Source: Flavobacterium endoglycinae
Lineage (GTDB): Bacteria > Bacteroidota > Bacteroidia > Flavobacteriales > Flavobacteriaceae
Assembly (NCBI RefSeq): GCF_017352115.1
Contig: NZ_CP071448.1
Coordinates: forward strand, 744,001-808,000
DNA: 64,000 nt
Reading direction: 5' to 3'
The position numbers and the translations under genes were made by a program. Of this stretch, positions 1-6,894 are shown piece after piece (the first letter of the stretch is position 1; each line of letters begins with the position of its first letter). The notes under the pieces were generated by a model. That model made no database searches and had not been told where the DNA came from. It saw nothing but the letters and a program-made list of their open reading frames with translations.

Positions 1-2
1 AA

Positions 3-287
3 AAAATAAGAGGAAAATTGTTCCCTTTTGGATTTCTTCAATTATTAAAAGCGAAAAAACACAGTAAAGATGTTGTTTTCTATCTTATCGGAATTCATCC
101 AGAGTATCAGAACAAAGGTGTAACAGCCATCATTTTTGATGAATACTATAAAACGTTTTCAGAAAAAGGAATTAAAAACTGCATTAGAACTCCTGAATTA
201 TTAGAGAATAATGCCATCCATTTGTTGTGGAAAAACTTTGACCCAAAGATCCACTGCCAAAGAAAAACGTATTTGAAAAATCTTTAA
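3..287 (+). CDS. GNAT-like N-acetyltransferase, C-terminal fragment cut by the window edge
   Basis: The frame is open to the left edge of the window, so only the last ~94 codons of a longer gene are seen. The visible part carries the pattern HPEYQNKGV followed by a helix, then ELLENNAIHLLWKNF and a short basic tail. This matches the C-terminal half of GNAT-fold acetyltransferases, where the Q/R-x-x-G-x-G/A loop binds acetyl-CoA; here the loop is degenerate (QNKGV). The substrate cannot be told. It converges on the lipoprotein gene to its right, and the two share a hairpin terminator at 334-367. The family call is moderate because the N-terminus is missing. Confidence 0.55.
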   Translation, partial: KIRGKLFPFGFLQLLKAKKHSKDVVFYLIGIHPEYQNKGVTAIIFDEYYKTFSEKGIKNCIRTPELLENNAIHLLWKNFDPKIHCQRKTYLKNL

Positions 288-333
288 TTTTAGTAATCAC
301 TTAAGCTTAATCGTTACTAAAAATTAAAACATA

Positions 334-367
334 AAAAATCCATTCGCCCCCAAACGAATGGATTTTT
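334..367. terminator. Bidirectional hairpin terminator between converging genes
   Basis: A 13-bp perfect stem (AAAAATCCATTCG at 334-346, its complement at 355-367) with an 8-nt loop has A-run and T-run flanks. It can terminate the GNAT gene on the plus strand and the lipoprotein gene on the minus strand. Confidence 0.8.
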
Positions 368-386
368 CATTTTCATAAACACTTTA

Positions 387-872
387 TTACTCTACTTTAC
401 AATCTACTTTTACTAAAGTATTTTTTTGATCAAATTTTATCTGTTTTCTATCTTTAAAAGAAACTTTATCATTTGCTGTTACTACTTCTCCGTAACCTTC
501 AATTAGAGTTCCGTCTTTTTGAAGAAAAATTACTTCTCTTACAGATGAAACTCCTTCAGAACTAAACGTATAATCGGCAATTAAAGTATCACCTTTCATG
601 TTTCCAATCAAAGTTCCTTCGTTTTTATCTTTTCCTACTAAATCATATCTTAATTTCCCATTTACTTCCTGATGAGAATTTACATTAAAGCTCATTGCGA
701 TTACATTTCCTTTTGAACTCCATTCATAACATTGATCTCCAGCTGGTTCTACAATTTCAGCTTCTTTTGGTGGACTTGGTGTAATTTGTACTGGTTCTGT
801 AGTGGTAATTTCTTTTTTACAAGAAACGAGAACTGTCACAATAAGACTCGATATTGCTAATACTTTTTTCAT
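387..872 (-). CDS. Small exported lipoprotein of unknown function
   Basis: A 161-aa protein with a lipoprotein signal peptide: MKK start, hydrophobic stretch, then a lipobox LVSC with the lipidated Cys at residue 18, followed by KK. After a Pro/Glu-rich linker (residues ~24-45) comes a soluble domain beginning at DQCYEW with a repeating beta-strand pattern (NGKLRYDL, GTLIGNMKGDTLIADYTF). This style is common in Flavobacterium lipoproteins of undefined role. I do not recognise a catalytic motif. It is transcribed alone: a terminator lies on each side (334-367 and 924-956). It probably faces the periplasm or is outer-membrane anchored. Confidence 0.75.
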   Translation of the reverse strand: MKKVLAISSLIVTVLVSCKKEITTTEPVQITPSPPKEAEIVEPAGDQCYEWSSKGNVIAMSFNVNSHQEVNGKLRYDLVGKDKNEGTLIGNMKGDTLIADYTFSSEGVSSVREVIFLQKDGTLIEGYGEVVTANDKVSFKDRKQIKFDQKNTLVKVDCKVE

Positions 873-923
873 AACTCTTTATTTTTATTTTGTTGATTAT
901 GACATAAAGTTACCCCAAATAAA

Positions 924-956
924 AAAAAATCCATTCGCATAACGAATGGATTTTTT
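924..956 (-). terminator. Hairpin terminator downstream of the oxoamine synthase gene
   Basis: A 14-bp perfect stem (924-937 with 943-956, loop CATAA) lies 40 bp past the stop codon of the gene at 996-2255. The stem core ATCCATTCG is the same as in the terminator at 334-367. Confidence 0.8.
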
Positions 957-995
957 ACATAATTCCCACTTTCAGGAATATAATTTTATAAGTGA

Positions 996-2255
996 TTACG
1001 AAACGTCGACTGTAGTACGTTCAGCAATTTCTTTATAAGTTCCGTTAGTCAGTTTTTCACGAATTGCTTCAAAAGCTGTCAAAGTTTCTTCGATATCTGC
1101 TAAAGTATGAGAAGCCGTAGGAATCATTCTCAATAGGATAATTCCTTTTGGAATAACTGGATATACTACGATAGAAAGGAAAATACCGTAATTTTCTCTT
1201 AAATCGTTAACCATTACCATTGCTTCTGGAATACTTCCTTCTAAGTAAACTGGTGTAATACAAGTATTTGTATCACCAATGTTAAATCCTTTTTCTTTAA
1301 GACCGTTTTGTAACGCATTTACGTTTTCCCAAAGTTTGTCTTTAATTGAAGAAGAATTACGTAATAACTCTAAACGTTTTAATGAACCAATTGTCTGGAT
1401 CATTGGCAATGCTTTAGCAAACATTTGAGAACGTAAGTTGTATTTTAAGTAATCGATAACTGTTTTATCTGCTGCTACGAAAGCACCAATATTAGCCATA
1501 GATTTTGCAAAAGTAGAGAAGTAAACATCAATATCGTCTTGAACTCCCTGCTCCTCACCTGCTCCGGCACCTGTTTTTCCAAGTGTACCAAAACCGTGTG
1601 CATCATCAACTAATAATCTAAAGTTGTATTTTTTCTTTAATGCAGCGATTTCTTTTAATTTACCCTGCTGACCACGCATTCCAAAAACACCTTCAGTAAT
1701 AAATAAAATACCTCCGCCTGTTTCTTCGGCCATTTTAGTAGCACGCTGCAGGTTTTTTTCCATACTTTCAAGATCATTGTGTTTGTACGTAAAACGTTTA
1801 CCCATGTGTAAACGAACACCATCAATGATACAAGCATGCGAATCAACATCATATACAATAATGTCGTTTTTTGTTACCAAAGCATCAATAATAGAAACCA
1901 TTCCTTGGTAACCGAAATTTAATAAATAAGCAGATTCTTTCATTACAAAAGAAGCAAGCTCATTCTCTAATTGCTCATGATAAGTAGTGTGTCCAGACAT
2001 CATACGAGCCCCCATAGGATATGCCGCACCAAACTGAATTGCCGCTTCTGTATCTGCTTTACGAACTTCTGGATGATTAGCTAAACCTAAATAATCATTT
2101 AAACTCCAATTTAAAATATTCTTTCCGTGAAATTGCATTCTAGGCCCCAGCTCACCTTCCAACTTCGGGAAAACATAATAACCTTCTGCTTGAGAAGCCC
2201 ATTTTCCCAATGGTCCTTTATTTTCCTGAATTCTTTCGAATAAATCTTTTACCAT
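996..2255 (-). CDS. PLP-dependent alpha-oxoamine synthase (serine palmitoyltransferase / cysteate acyltransferase-like)
   Basis: A 419-aa fold-type I PLP enzyme of the family that condenses an amino acid with an acyl thioester (KBL, BioF, SPT, ALAS, capnine synthase). Visible signatures are the ring-stacking His140 in DVDSHACIIDG, the cofactor-binding VDDAHGFG (Asp217, His220) and the Schiff-base Lys251 in STFAKS. The usual GG after the lysine motif is replaced by IGAFVAA. The protein is longer than Kbl/BioF (~395 aa), with an N-terminal extension starting MVKDLFERIQENKGP. Flavobacteria make sulfonolipids from cysteate with an enzyme of this family and other Bacteroidota make sphingolipids with SPT, so a lipid-base role is my preferred inference. 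2-amino-3-ketobutyrate CoA ligase is the alternative. It is a single-gene unit with a TAnnTTTG element at 2294-2301. Confidence 0.8.
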   Translation of the reverse strand: MVKDLFERIQENKGPLGKWASQAEGYYVFPKLEGELGPRMQFHGKNILNWSLNDYLGLANHPEVRKADTEAAIQFGAAYPMGARMMSGHTTYHEQLENELASFVMKESAYLLNFGYQGMVSIIDALVTKNDIIVYDVDSHACIIDGVRLHMGKRFTYKHNDLESMEKNLQRATKMAEETGGGILFITEGVFGMRGQQGKLKEIAALKKKYNFRLLVDDAHGFGTLGKTGAGAGEEQGVQDDIDVYFSTFAKSMANIGAFVAADKTVIDYLKYNLRSQMFAKALPMIQTIGSLKRLELLRNSSSIKDKLWENVNALQNGLKEKGFNIGDTNTCITPVYLEGSIPEAMVMVNDLRENYGIFLSIVVYPVIPKGIILLRMIPTASHTLADIEETLTAFEAIREKLTNGTYKEIAERTTVDVS

Positions 2256-2293
2256 AATATAGTGTAGTAGTTTTTTTTACTTTAATCAGCGAG

Positions 2294-2301
2294 CAAAAAT
2301 A
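2294..2301 (-). promoter_or_regulatory. Bacteroidota -7 promoter element (TATTTTTG) for the oxoamine synthase gene
   Basis: On the minus strand the octamer TATTTTTG matches the TAnnTTTG -7 consensus used by the flavobacterial housekeeping sigma factor. It lies ~40 bp upstream of the ATG at 2255. No clear -33 TTG was found. Confidence 0.45.
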
Positions 2302-2432
2302 ATCATTATTATTCTAAAATTCAGAACCTCATTTATTTTTATTGAAAAATATTCAAAAGATCCTCTCAAACTGCGCTCAACTCTTAAGGATACAATACTA
2401 ATTGCAATTTAAATCAATATTCTGGAGACAAG

Positions 2433-2448
2433 TATGATTTTTATCATA
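2433..2448. promoter_or_regulatory. FNR/DNR-type (CRP-family) operator upstream of nirK
   Basis: TATGATTTTTATCATA is a perfect 16-bp palindrome with the TGAT-N4-ATCA core recognised by FNR/DNR/NNR regulators of anaerobic and NO-responsive genes. Its centre (2440.5) is about 42 bp upstream of the start site predicted from the -7 element at 2470-2477. That is the class II activator position. No -33 TTG is seen, as expected for an activator-dependent promoter. Site and spacing are seen in the sequence; the regulator is inferred and is not encoded in this window. Confidence 0.7.
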
Positions 2449-2469
2449 ATAAAGGACAAAATAGTCTTT

Positions 2470-2477
2470 TACTTTTG
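2470..2477 (+). promoter_or_regulatory. -7 promoter element (TACTTTTG) of nirK
   Basis: TACTTTTG fits TAnnTTTG. The predicted start site is ~2481-2484, giving a ~30-nt leader before the nirK ATG at 2513. Confidence 0.55.
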
Positions 2478-2512
2478 ATTCAAATTCAAACTTAAATAAA
2501 AACCAATGTATT

Positions 2513-3955
2513 ATGAAAATTAGAAACAAATTCAAAATGAAGATGTATATTTTGGTGTGTTTATTCTCCATTCTTCTATTAGGAAGCTGTAAAAAAGACG
2601 AGGCTAAAAATTATGCCGATATTACAACGGAAGGCGAAATGCAAGCTGAACTTACCTCTCCACCACATGTCCCAAAACCTGTTGGCAACAGAGCAGCCAT
2701 GAAACTAAAAGTGAGCATGGAAATCAAAGAACAAGAAGGTACAATGACTGATGGTGTAAAATATACGTATTGGACCTTTGGCGGTTCTGTTCCGGGAAGC
2801 TTCATCAGAACACGTGTAGGTGATGAAGTAGAATTTCACTTAAAAAACCATCCAGACAATAAATTACCACATAATATCGATTTGCATGCTGTAACCGGTC
2901 CTGGCGGTGGAGCGACATCTTCTCTTGTGGCACCGGGACATGAAAAAGTATTTAGCTTTAAAGTTCTTAATCCCGGATTGTATGTATATCACTGTGCAAC
3001 AGCTCCTGTGGGCATGCACATTGCAAACGGTATGTATGGATTAATTTTGGTTGAACCAGAAGGCGGACTTCCTCCTGTAGACAAAGAATATTATGTAATG
3101 CAGGGTGATTTTTACACTCAAGGTGAATATGGAGCAAAAGGTCTTCAGCCGTTTGACATGAACAAAGCCGTGAAAGAAACTCCTGATTATGTTGTATTTA
3201 ATGGAAAAGTGGGTTCATTGACAAATGGAAATGAATTAACTGCTAAAGTAGGCGAAACAGTGCGTTTATTTGTTGGAAATGGCGGGCCAAATTTAGTTTC
3301 ATCTTTCCACGTAATTGGAGAAATCTTTGACACAGTTCATATTGAAGGCGGAAGCACTACCAACAAAAATGTTCAAACGACTTTAATTCCTGCAGGTGGT
3401 TCAGCAATTGTAGATTTTAAAGTCGAAACTCCGGGAACTTTCATTTTGGTTGACCACTCTATTTTCAGAGCATTTAACAAAGGAGCTTTGGGAATGCTGA
3501 AAGTTGAAGGTAAAGAAAACAAAAGCATCTATTCTGGAACTATTCAAGAAGGTATTTATTTACCTGAAGGCGGAACAATACAGAAAATGCCAGGAAATAC
3601 AGCTGCAAAAGCTGAAACTCCTAAACGTACTGTTGAGGAAAAAGTAAAAATTGGTAAACAAATTTTTGGCACAACTTGTTTTGCCTGCCATCAATCTGAA
3701 GGACAAGGAATTCCAAGTACTTTCCCTCCTTTGGCAAAATCAGATTATTTAAATGCCGATTCTAAACGTGCTATTAAAACAATTCTGCATGGTTTAACCG
3801 GAGAGGTAACCGTTAATGGTAAAAAATACAACAACGTAATGCCAGCACAGAATTTATCTGACGATGAAATCGCAAATGTACTGACTTACATTTATAGCAG
3901 TTGGGGAAATAACAAAACAGAAATTACACCTGAAATGGTAAAGGCTTTAAGATAA
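2513..3955 (+). CDS. nirK: Copper nitrite reductase NirK with fused C-terminal cytochrome c domain, lipoprotein
   Basis: Reduces nitrite to nitric oxide in the periplasm. The 480-aa protein has a lipoprotein signal (lipobox LLGSC, Cys26), two cupredoxin domains (~65-335) and a class I cytochrome c domain (~372-465). Type 1 copper ligands are His120, Cys161, His169 and Met174; type 2 ligands are His125, His160 and His315; catalytic Asp123 (HNIDLH) and His266 (SSFHV) are present. The stretch [17 protein letters not shown] is of the Neisseria AniA class. Heme is bound by CFACH (389-393) with Met443 as likely distal ligand. The tethered heme may deliver electrons directly to the type 1 copper. 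nirV follows after 13 bp, then an SCO gene; azurin lies 2 kb away. The start at 2513 gives a good lipoprotein signal; internal Met9 and Met11 would leave a shorter one. Confidence 0.95.
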   Translation: MKIRNKFKMKMYILVCLFSILLLGSCKKDEAKNYADITTEGEMQAELTSPPHVPKPVGNRAAMKLKVSMEIKEQEGTMTDGVKYTYWTFGGSVPGSFIRTRVGDEVEFHLKNHPDNKLPHNIDLHAVTGPGGGATSSLVAPGHEKVFSFKVLNPGLYVYHCATAPVGMHIANGMYGLILVEPEGGLPPVDKEYYVMQGDFYTQGEYGAKGLQPFDMNKAVKETPDYVVFNGKVGSLTNGNELTAKVGETVRLFVGNGGPNLVSSFHVIGEIFDTVHIEGGSTTNKNVQTTLIPAGGSAIVDFKVETPGTFILVDHSIFRAFNKGALGMLKVEGKENKSIYSGTIQEGIYLPEGGTIQKMPGNTAAKAETPKRTVEEKVKIGKQIFGTTCFACHQSEGQGIPSTFPPLAKSDYLNADSKRAIKTILHGLTGEVTVNGKKYNNVMPAQNLSDDEIANVLTYIYSSWGNNKTEITPEMVKALR

Positions 3956-3968
3956 AGCAAAAAAATAA

Positions 3969-4748
3969 ATGCGAAAATACATTTTCATACTTACAATTTT
4001 CTTTTTCTCTGTGTTTAATGTCATGAAGGCACAGGAAACAGAGATGGTTCTCATCAAAGAGGGATCTTTTGTCCCTCTTTATGGAGCCGTTTCCAAAAAG
4101 CCTGTTGTGGTAAAATCATTCTATATGGATGTTTACCCTGTCACAAATCGTGAATATTTAGAATTTGTCAAAAAGAATCCTTCTTACCAAAAATCTAAAA
4201 TTAAAGGGATTTTTGCTGATAAAAGCTATTTGTCTTATTGGAAAACTGATTTTGATTTTGGTAATGCTAAACCAAATGCTCCAGTTACAAGTGTTTCTTG
4301 GTTTGCTGCCAAAAAGTATTGCGAATGCGAAGGAAAACGATTGGCAACAATGGATGAATGGGAATATGTAGCAATGGCCGATACCAAAAAAATAGATGCC
4401 AGAACCAAAAAAGAATTCAACGAATACATTTTGTCATGGTATGAGAAATCGAAAACCTATGAAAATGAAATTGGAAAAACTTTCAAAAATTATTGGGGAG
4501 TTTATGACATGCATGGTCTAGTCTGGGAATGGACATCTGACTTCAACAGCATTTTTTTATCTGGAGAATCTAGAAAAGATAAAAGCACCGACAAAAACCT
4601 CTTCTGCGGAAGCGGATCCGTAAATGCAACTGATTTAATGGATTATGCGGCATTTATGCGTTATGCTTTCAGAGGAAGTTTAAAAGCACAATATTCAACC
4701 CGAAATCTTGGTTTTAGATGCGCCAGTACCACAAAACCAAAATTCTAA
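3969..4748 (+). CDS. nirV: NirV-like formylglycine-generating-enzyme-fold protein
   Basis: A 259-aa exported protein (signal peptide ending near VMKAQ, residue 22) with the SUMF1/FGE fold: EMVLIKEGSF, YPVTNREYLEF, PVTSVSWFAAKKYCE, RLATMDEWEYVA, GLVWEWTSDF and a C-terminal NLGFRCA. Such a gene sits beside nirK in several denitrifiers, where it is called nirV and its role is unsettled. The paired active-site cysteines that bind Cu(I) in true formylglycine-generating enzymes are absent: the equivalent stretch before RYAFRG reads LMDYAAFM. Sulfatase maturation is therefore unlikely. Position 13 bp after nirK and 16 bp before the SCO gene suggests one transcript and a part in NirK assembly or copper supply (inference). 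Confidence 0.8.
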   Translation: MRKYIFILTIFFFSVFNVMKAQETEMVLIKEGSFVPLYGAVSKKPVVVKSFYMDVYPVTNREYLEFVKKNPSYQKSKIKGIFADKSYLSYWKTDFDFGNAKPNAPVTSVSWFAAKKYCECEGKRLATMDEWEYVAMADTKKIDARTKKEFNEYILSWYEKSKTYENEIGKTFKNYWGVYDMHGLVWEWTSDFNSIFLSGESRKDKSTDKNLFCGSGSVNATDLMDYAAFMRYAFRGSLKAQYSTRNLGFRCASTTKPKF

Positions 4749-4764
4749 TTTTAATCAATTACTA

Positions 4765-5361
4765 ATGAAAAAAACTGTAATCGCTTTTGCTTTTTTATTC
4801 TCAATATTAGGTTGCAAAGAAGCCGATAAAAAAGAAATTAAAGCAGAAACTAAAAAAGAAATCAGCGATTTATCAATTTATAATCTGCCTTCAAAATGGA
4901 CTACTCAAAACGGAAAAGATATAGAATTAAAAAGTCTTAGAGGGAATGTGTTGGTTATGGTAATGATTTATACGAGTTGCAAAGCAGCTTGCCCGAGGCT
5001 GGTAGCCGATATGCGCGACATCGAATCAAAACTTGATAAAAAGACCAAGCAGAACGTAAAACTTATTTTAGTCAGCATTGATCCCAAAACAGATACACCT
5101 GAAAGATTAAAAGCTTTCGCAATTGAAAACCACATGAATCAGGAACCATGGACTTTTCTTCGTTCATCTGAAGAAAATACTCGTGAATTTGCCGCTGTAT
5201 TGGCCGTGAATTATAAACAAATTTCTCCTATCGATTTTTCACACTCAAACATTATTAGTGTTTTTAATCCTGAAGGAGAACTAATCTTTCAACAAGAAGG
5301 TTTAGGTGTCAATAATGAGAAAACAATTGAAGCAATAAATCAGGAAGCTGGAAAAATATAA
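4765..5361 (+). CDS. SCO1/SenC-family copper chaperone lipoprotein
   Basis: A 198-aa thioredoxin-fold protein with a lipobox (SILGC). The SCO copper site is complete: TSCKAACP supplies the CxxxC pair and FSHSN the distal histidine. The stretch LILVSIDPKTDTPERL is also typical. SCO proteins insert copper into CuA centres or serve as periplasmic thiol/copper chaperones. Here the gene is the third of a nirK-nirV-SCO set, so delivery of copper to NirK is the likely job (inference). I start it at 4765, where MKK opens a proper lipoprotein signal. An upstream in-frame ATG at 4708 lies inside nirV and would add 19 residues before the signal. Confidence 0.85.
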   Translation: MKKTVIAFAFLFSILGCKEADKKEIKAETKKEISDLSIYNLPSKWTTQNGKDIELKSLRGNVLVMVMIYTSCKAACPRLVADMRDIESKLDKKTKQNVKLILVSIDPKTDTPERLKAFAIENHMNQEPWTFLRSSEENTREFAAVLAVNYKQISPIDFSHSNIISVFNPEGELIFQQEGLGVNNEKTIEAINQEAGKI

Positions 5362-5660
5362 TTTTAAACACATAGAACATAGATTTTTCACACATAGTTA
5401 TATGGAGGTGAAACACCCTTTAGGCATTTAAAAAATCAAATTTCATTACATAAATAGGTTGATTAGTCAGAAACAAGAGGAGATTTTAGGAATGGATCGA
5501 CTCTTGTTTTTTATTTAATAGGGTTAGAAAAGAAACTATTTCCAATCTTCAAAGAATCAAAATAGTACAGAACATCTAGCCTCAACATTGACTGCTTTAA
5601 TTTAATTCCAACTAGATTCATCATTGCTATATCTATAAAATAAAATAATCCCTTTACTAT
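5362..5660. other. Intergenic stretch with hairpin and repeat-like sequence
   Basis: No gene is seen between the SCO gene and the azurin terminator. It contains ACACATAGAACATAG and ACACATAG-type phrases near 5370-5400 that resemble the interior of the repeat element at 49394-49651. It also holds a 9-bp stem (AAACAAGAG 5471-5479 with 5501-5509) followed by T-rich DNA, which may end the nirK operon. Confidence 0.4.
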
Positions 5661-5664
5661 AAAA

Positions 5665-5697
5665 AAGCTCCAAATTTTGAAAAGAAATTTGGAGCTT
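5665..5697 (-). terminator. Hairpin terminator of the rrf2-azu unit
   Basis: A 13-bp perfect stem (5665-5677 with 5685-5697) is followed on the minus strand by a T run (5661-5666). It lies just past the azurin stop. Confidence 0.85.
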
Positions 5698-5705
5698 ATA
5701 GCTAT

Positions 5706-6224
5706 TTATTCAACAATTAATATACCTTTCATCATGGCAACGTGTCCAGGGAAAGAACATAAAAATGGATATTTTCCTTTTTTATCAATTGTAAATTCGA
5801 TGGTGTCTTCTTCTCCACCGCCTAATAATTTAGTATGAGCAATAATTGAAGCTTTTTCCGATTCAGGAATGTAGTCCGTAGCTTTGGCATCGTTTGCTTT
5901 TAAAGCAAAAGCAGCTTGATCTGTTCCTTCTTGCAAAATTACTAAGTTGTGTCCCATTGCTTCTTTTGGAATTTTACCCACATGTTTCAACGTCAATTTG
6001 ATTGGTTTTCCTGCAACTGCTTTCAACTCGTTTGTGCTAAACTGCATTTGGTCATTTCCTTCAATAACCAGTACGTTTTCTTCTGTTTTTGGAGCTGTTG
6101 TTTCTGCAGTAGATTCATTTACTTCCACAGACTCTTCTGCAGGAGCGGTTTCCTTTTTACCACAAGAAGTTATCGCTAAAAATCCCATTAGGATTACTAG
6201 TGAAGTTTTAGTTTTTGCATTCAT
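5706..6224 (-). CDS. azu: Azurin, lipoprotein form
   Basis: A blue copper electron carrier of 172 aa with a lipobox (ITSC, Cys21), a Glu/Thr-rich linker (22-50) and an azurin domain. Type 1 copper ligands are all present: His92 in MGHNLV, then Cys156, His161 and Met165 in LCSFPGHVAMM; Gly91 matches the axial carbonyl residue. The order and spacing (Cys+5 His+9 Met) equal those of Pseudomonas azurin. It sits 21 bp downstream of an Rrf2 regulator and ends 345 bp from the nirK-nirV-SCO unit on the other strand. It is thus the likely electron donor to NirK or the linked cytochrome c domain (inference). Membrane anchoring parallels the lipidated NirK. Confidence 0.93.
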   Translation of the reverse strand: MNAKTKTSLVILMGFLAITSCGKKETAPAEESVEVNESTAETTAPKTEENVLVIEGNDQMQFSTNELKAVAGKPIKLTLKHVGKIPKEAMGHNLVILQEGTDQAAFALKANDAKATDYIPESEKASIIAHTKLLGGGEEDTIEFTIDKKGKYPFLCSFPGHVAMMKGILIVE

Positions 6225-6245
6225 TTTTAAGATATTTATTTAATA

Positions 6246-6695
6246 TTAATTATTTGTATTTATTGTTTTAAGGAAAAAACCACCTGATTTTACATCAGAA
6301 GCAAGTTGTTCCAAAGTGGTTTTGGTAAGCATATCAAGAAGAAGTTCTCTTATTTTTTTAAATTCATAATGAACCGGACAAGGATGTTCTTCTGAACATT
6401 CTTTTAGTCCAATACCACAGCCGCTGTAAATTTTATTTCCGTCAATGGCATCTACAATCTGAATTAGTTTTATAGATCTTGAAGCTTCGGGAGAGACTTC
6501 AAAACCACCACCCACTCCTTTTGCCGAATATATGATTCCACTTTTAGTTAAAATCTGCATAATCTTGGCCGTAAATGGTTCTGGAGAGTCAATTTCTTTT
6601 GCAACATCTTTTATGCCGACTCTAATTCCTTTCGAAGATTTTGATGCAATAAAAATTGAAGCTCTGATTCCGTATTCGCACGCTTTTGAAAACAT
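6246..6695 (-). CDS. Rrf2-family Fe-S cluster transcriptional regulator (NsrR/IscR-like)
   Basis: A 149-aa winged-helix regulator beginning MFSKACEYGIRA, with the recognition helix region around EPFTAKIMQIL and the wing SAKGVGGGF. Three cysteines, Cys93, Cys100 and Cys106 (CGIGLKECSEEHPC), match the Fe-S ligand cluster of Rrf2 proteins such as NsrR, IscR and RirA. The setting, upstream of azu and next to nirK, favours an NO-sensing NsrR-like role, but IscR-like or redox roles cannot be excluded. It is co-directional with azu at 21 bp spacing. A palindrome overlapping its own promoter (6730-6746) suggests autoregulation. Confidence 0.88.
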   Translation of the reverse strand: MFSKACEYGIRASIFIASKSSKGIRVGIKDVAKEIDSPEPFTAKIMQILTKSGIIYSAKGVGGGFEVSPEASRSIKLIQIVDAIDGNKIYSGCGIGLKECSEEHPCPVHYEFKKIRELLLDMLTKTTLEQLASDVKSGGFFLKTINTNN

Positions 6696-6717
6696 ACATT
6701 TTTTTATTAATTCTCTA

Positions 6718-6753
6718 CAAAAATATAGAGTCTTTACATAAAAGACAAATTTA
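6718..6753 (-). promoter_or_regulatory. Promoter elements and candidate Rrf2 operator upstream of rrf2-azu
   Basis: On the minus strand TATTTTTG (6718-6725) and TAAATTTG (6746-6753) both match TAnnTTTG. An inverted repeat, GTCTTT-ACATA-AAAGAC at 6730-6746, lies directly upstream of the nearer -7 element, over the -33 position. That is where a repressor such as the Rrf2 protein would block its own promoter. The elements are seen; the function is inferred. Confidence 0.4.
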
Positions 6754-6859
6754 TCTTTAATTAATTTCTTAAAGAAAATCCTTATTTATAATGAAAATAA
6801 TTAGTGTCGCAAAAATCACTTATTCGGTTATGATTTCATCTAAAAACCAATTTTAGTTT

Positions 6860-6867
6860 TAACTTTG
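6860..6867 (+). promoter_or_regulatory. -7 promoter element (TAACTTTG) of the NYN gene
   Basis: Matches TAnnTTTG, ~28 bp before the ATG at 6895. No clear -33 TTG. Confidence 0.45.
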
Positions 6868-6894
6868 AGAGTACAAATTTCTAATTTAAAAATA

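Noticed and set aside
1655..1858. 67-codon open frame inside the oxoamine synthase gene in another frame
   Set aside because: The overlapping reading has full family motifs across the region; the shorter frame has none.
3969..4748. SUMF1 protein as sulfatase-activating formylglycine-generating enzyme
   Set aside because: The catalytic cysteine pair is missing and no sulfatase is near; the nirK neighbourhood fits NirV.
5947..6243. 98-codon open frame antisense to azu
   Set aside because: It mirrors the azurin gene, has no family features and arises from the opposite-strand codon pattern.
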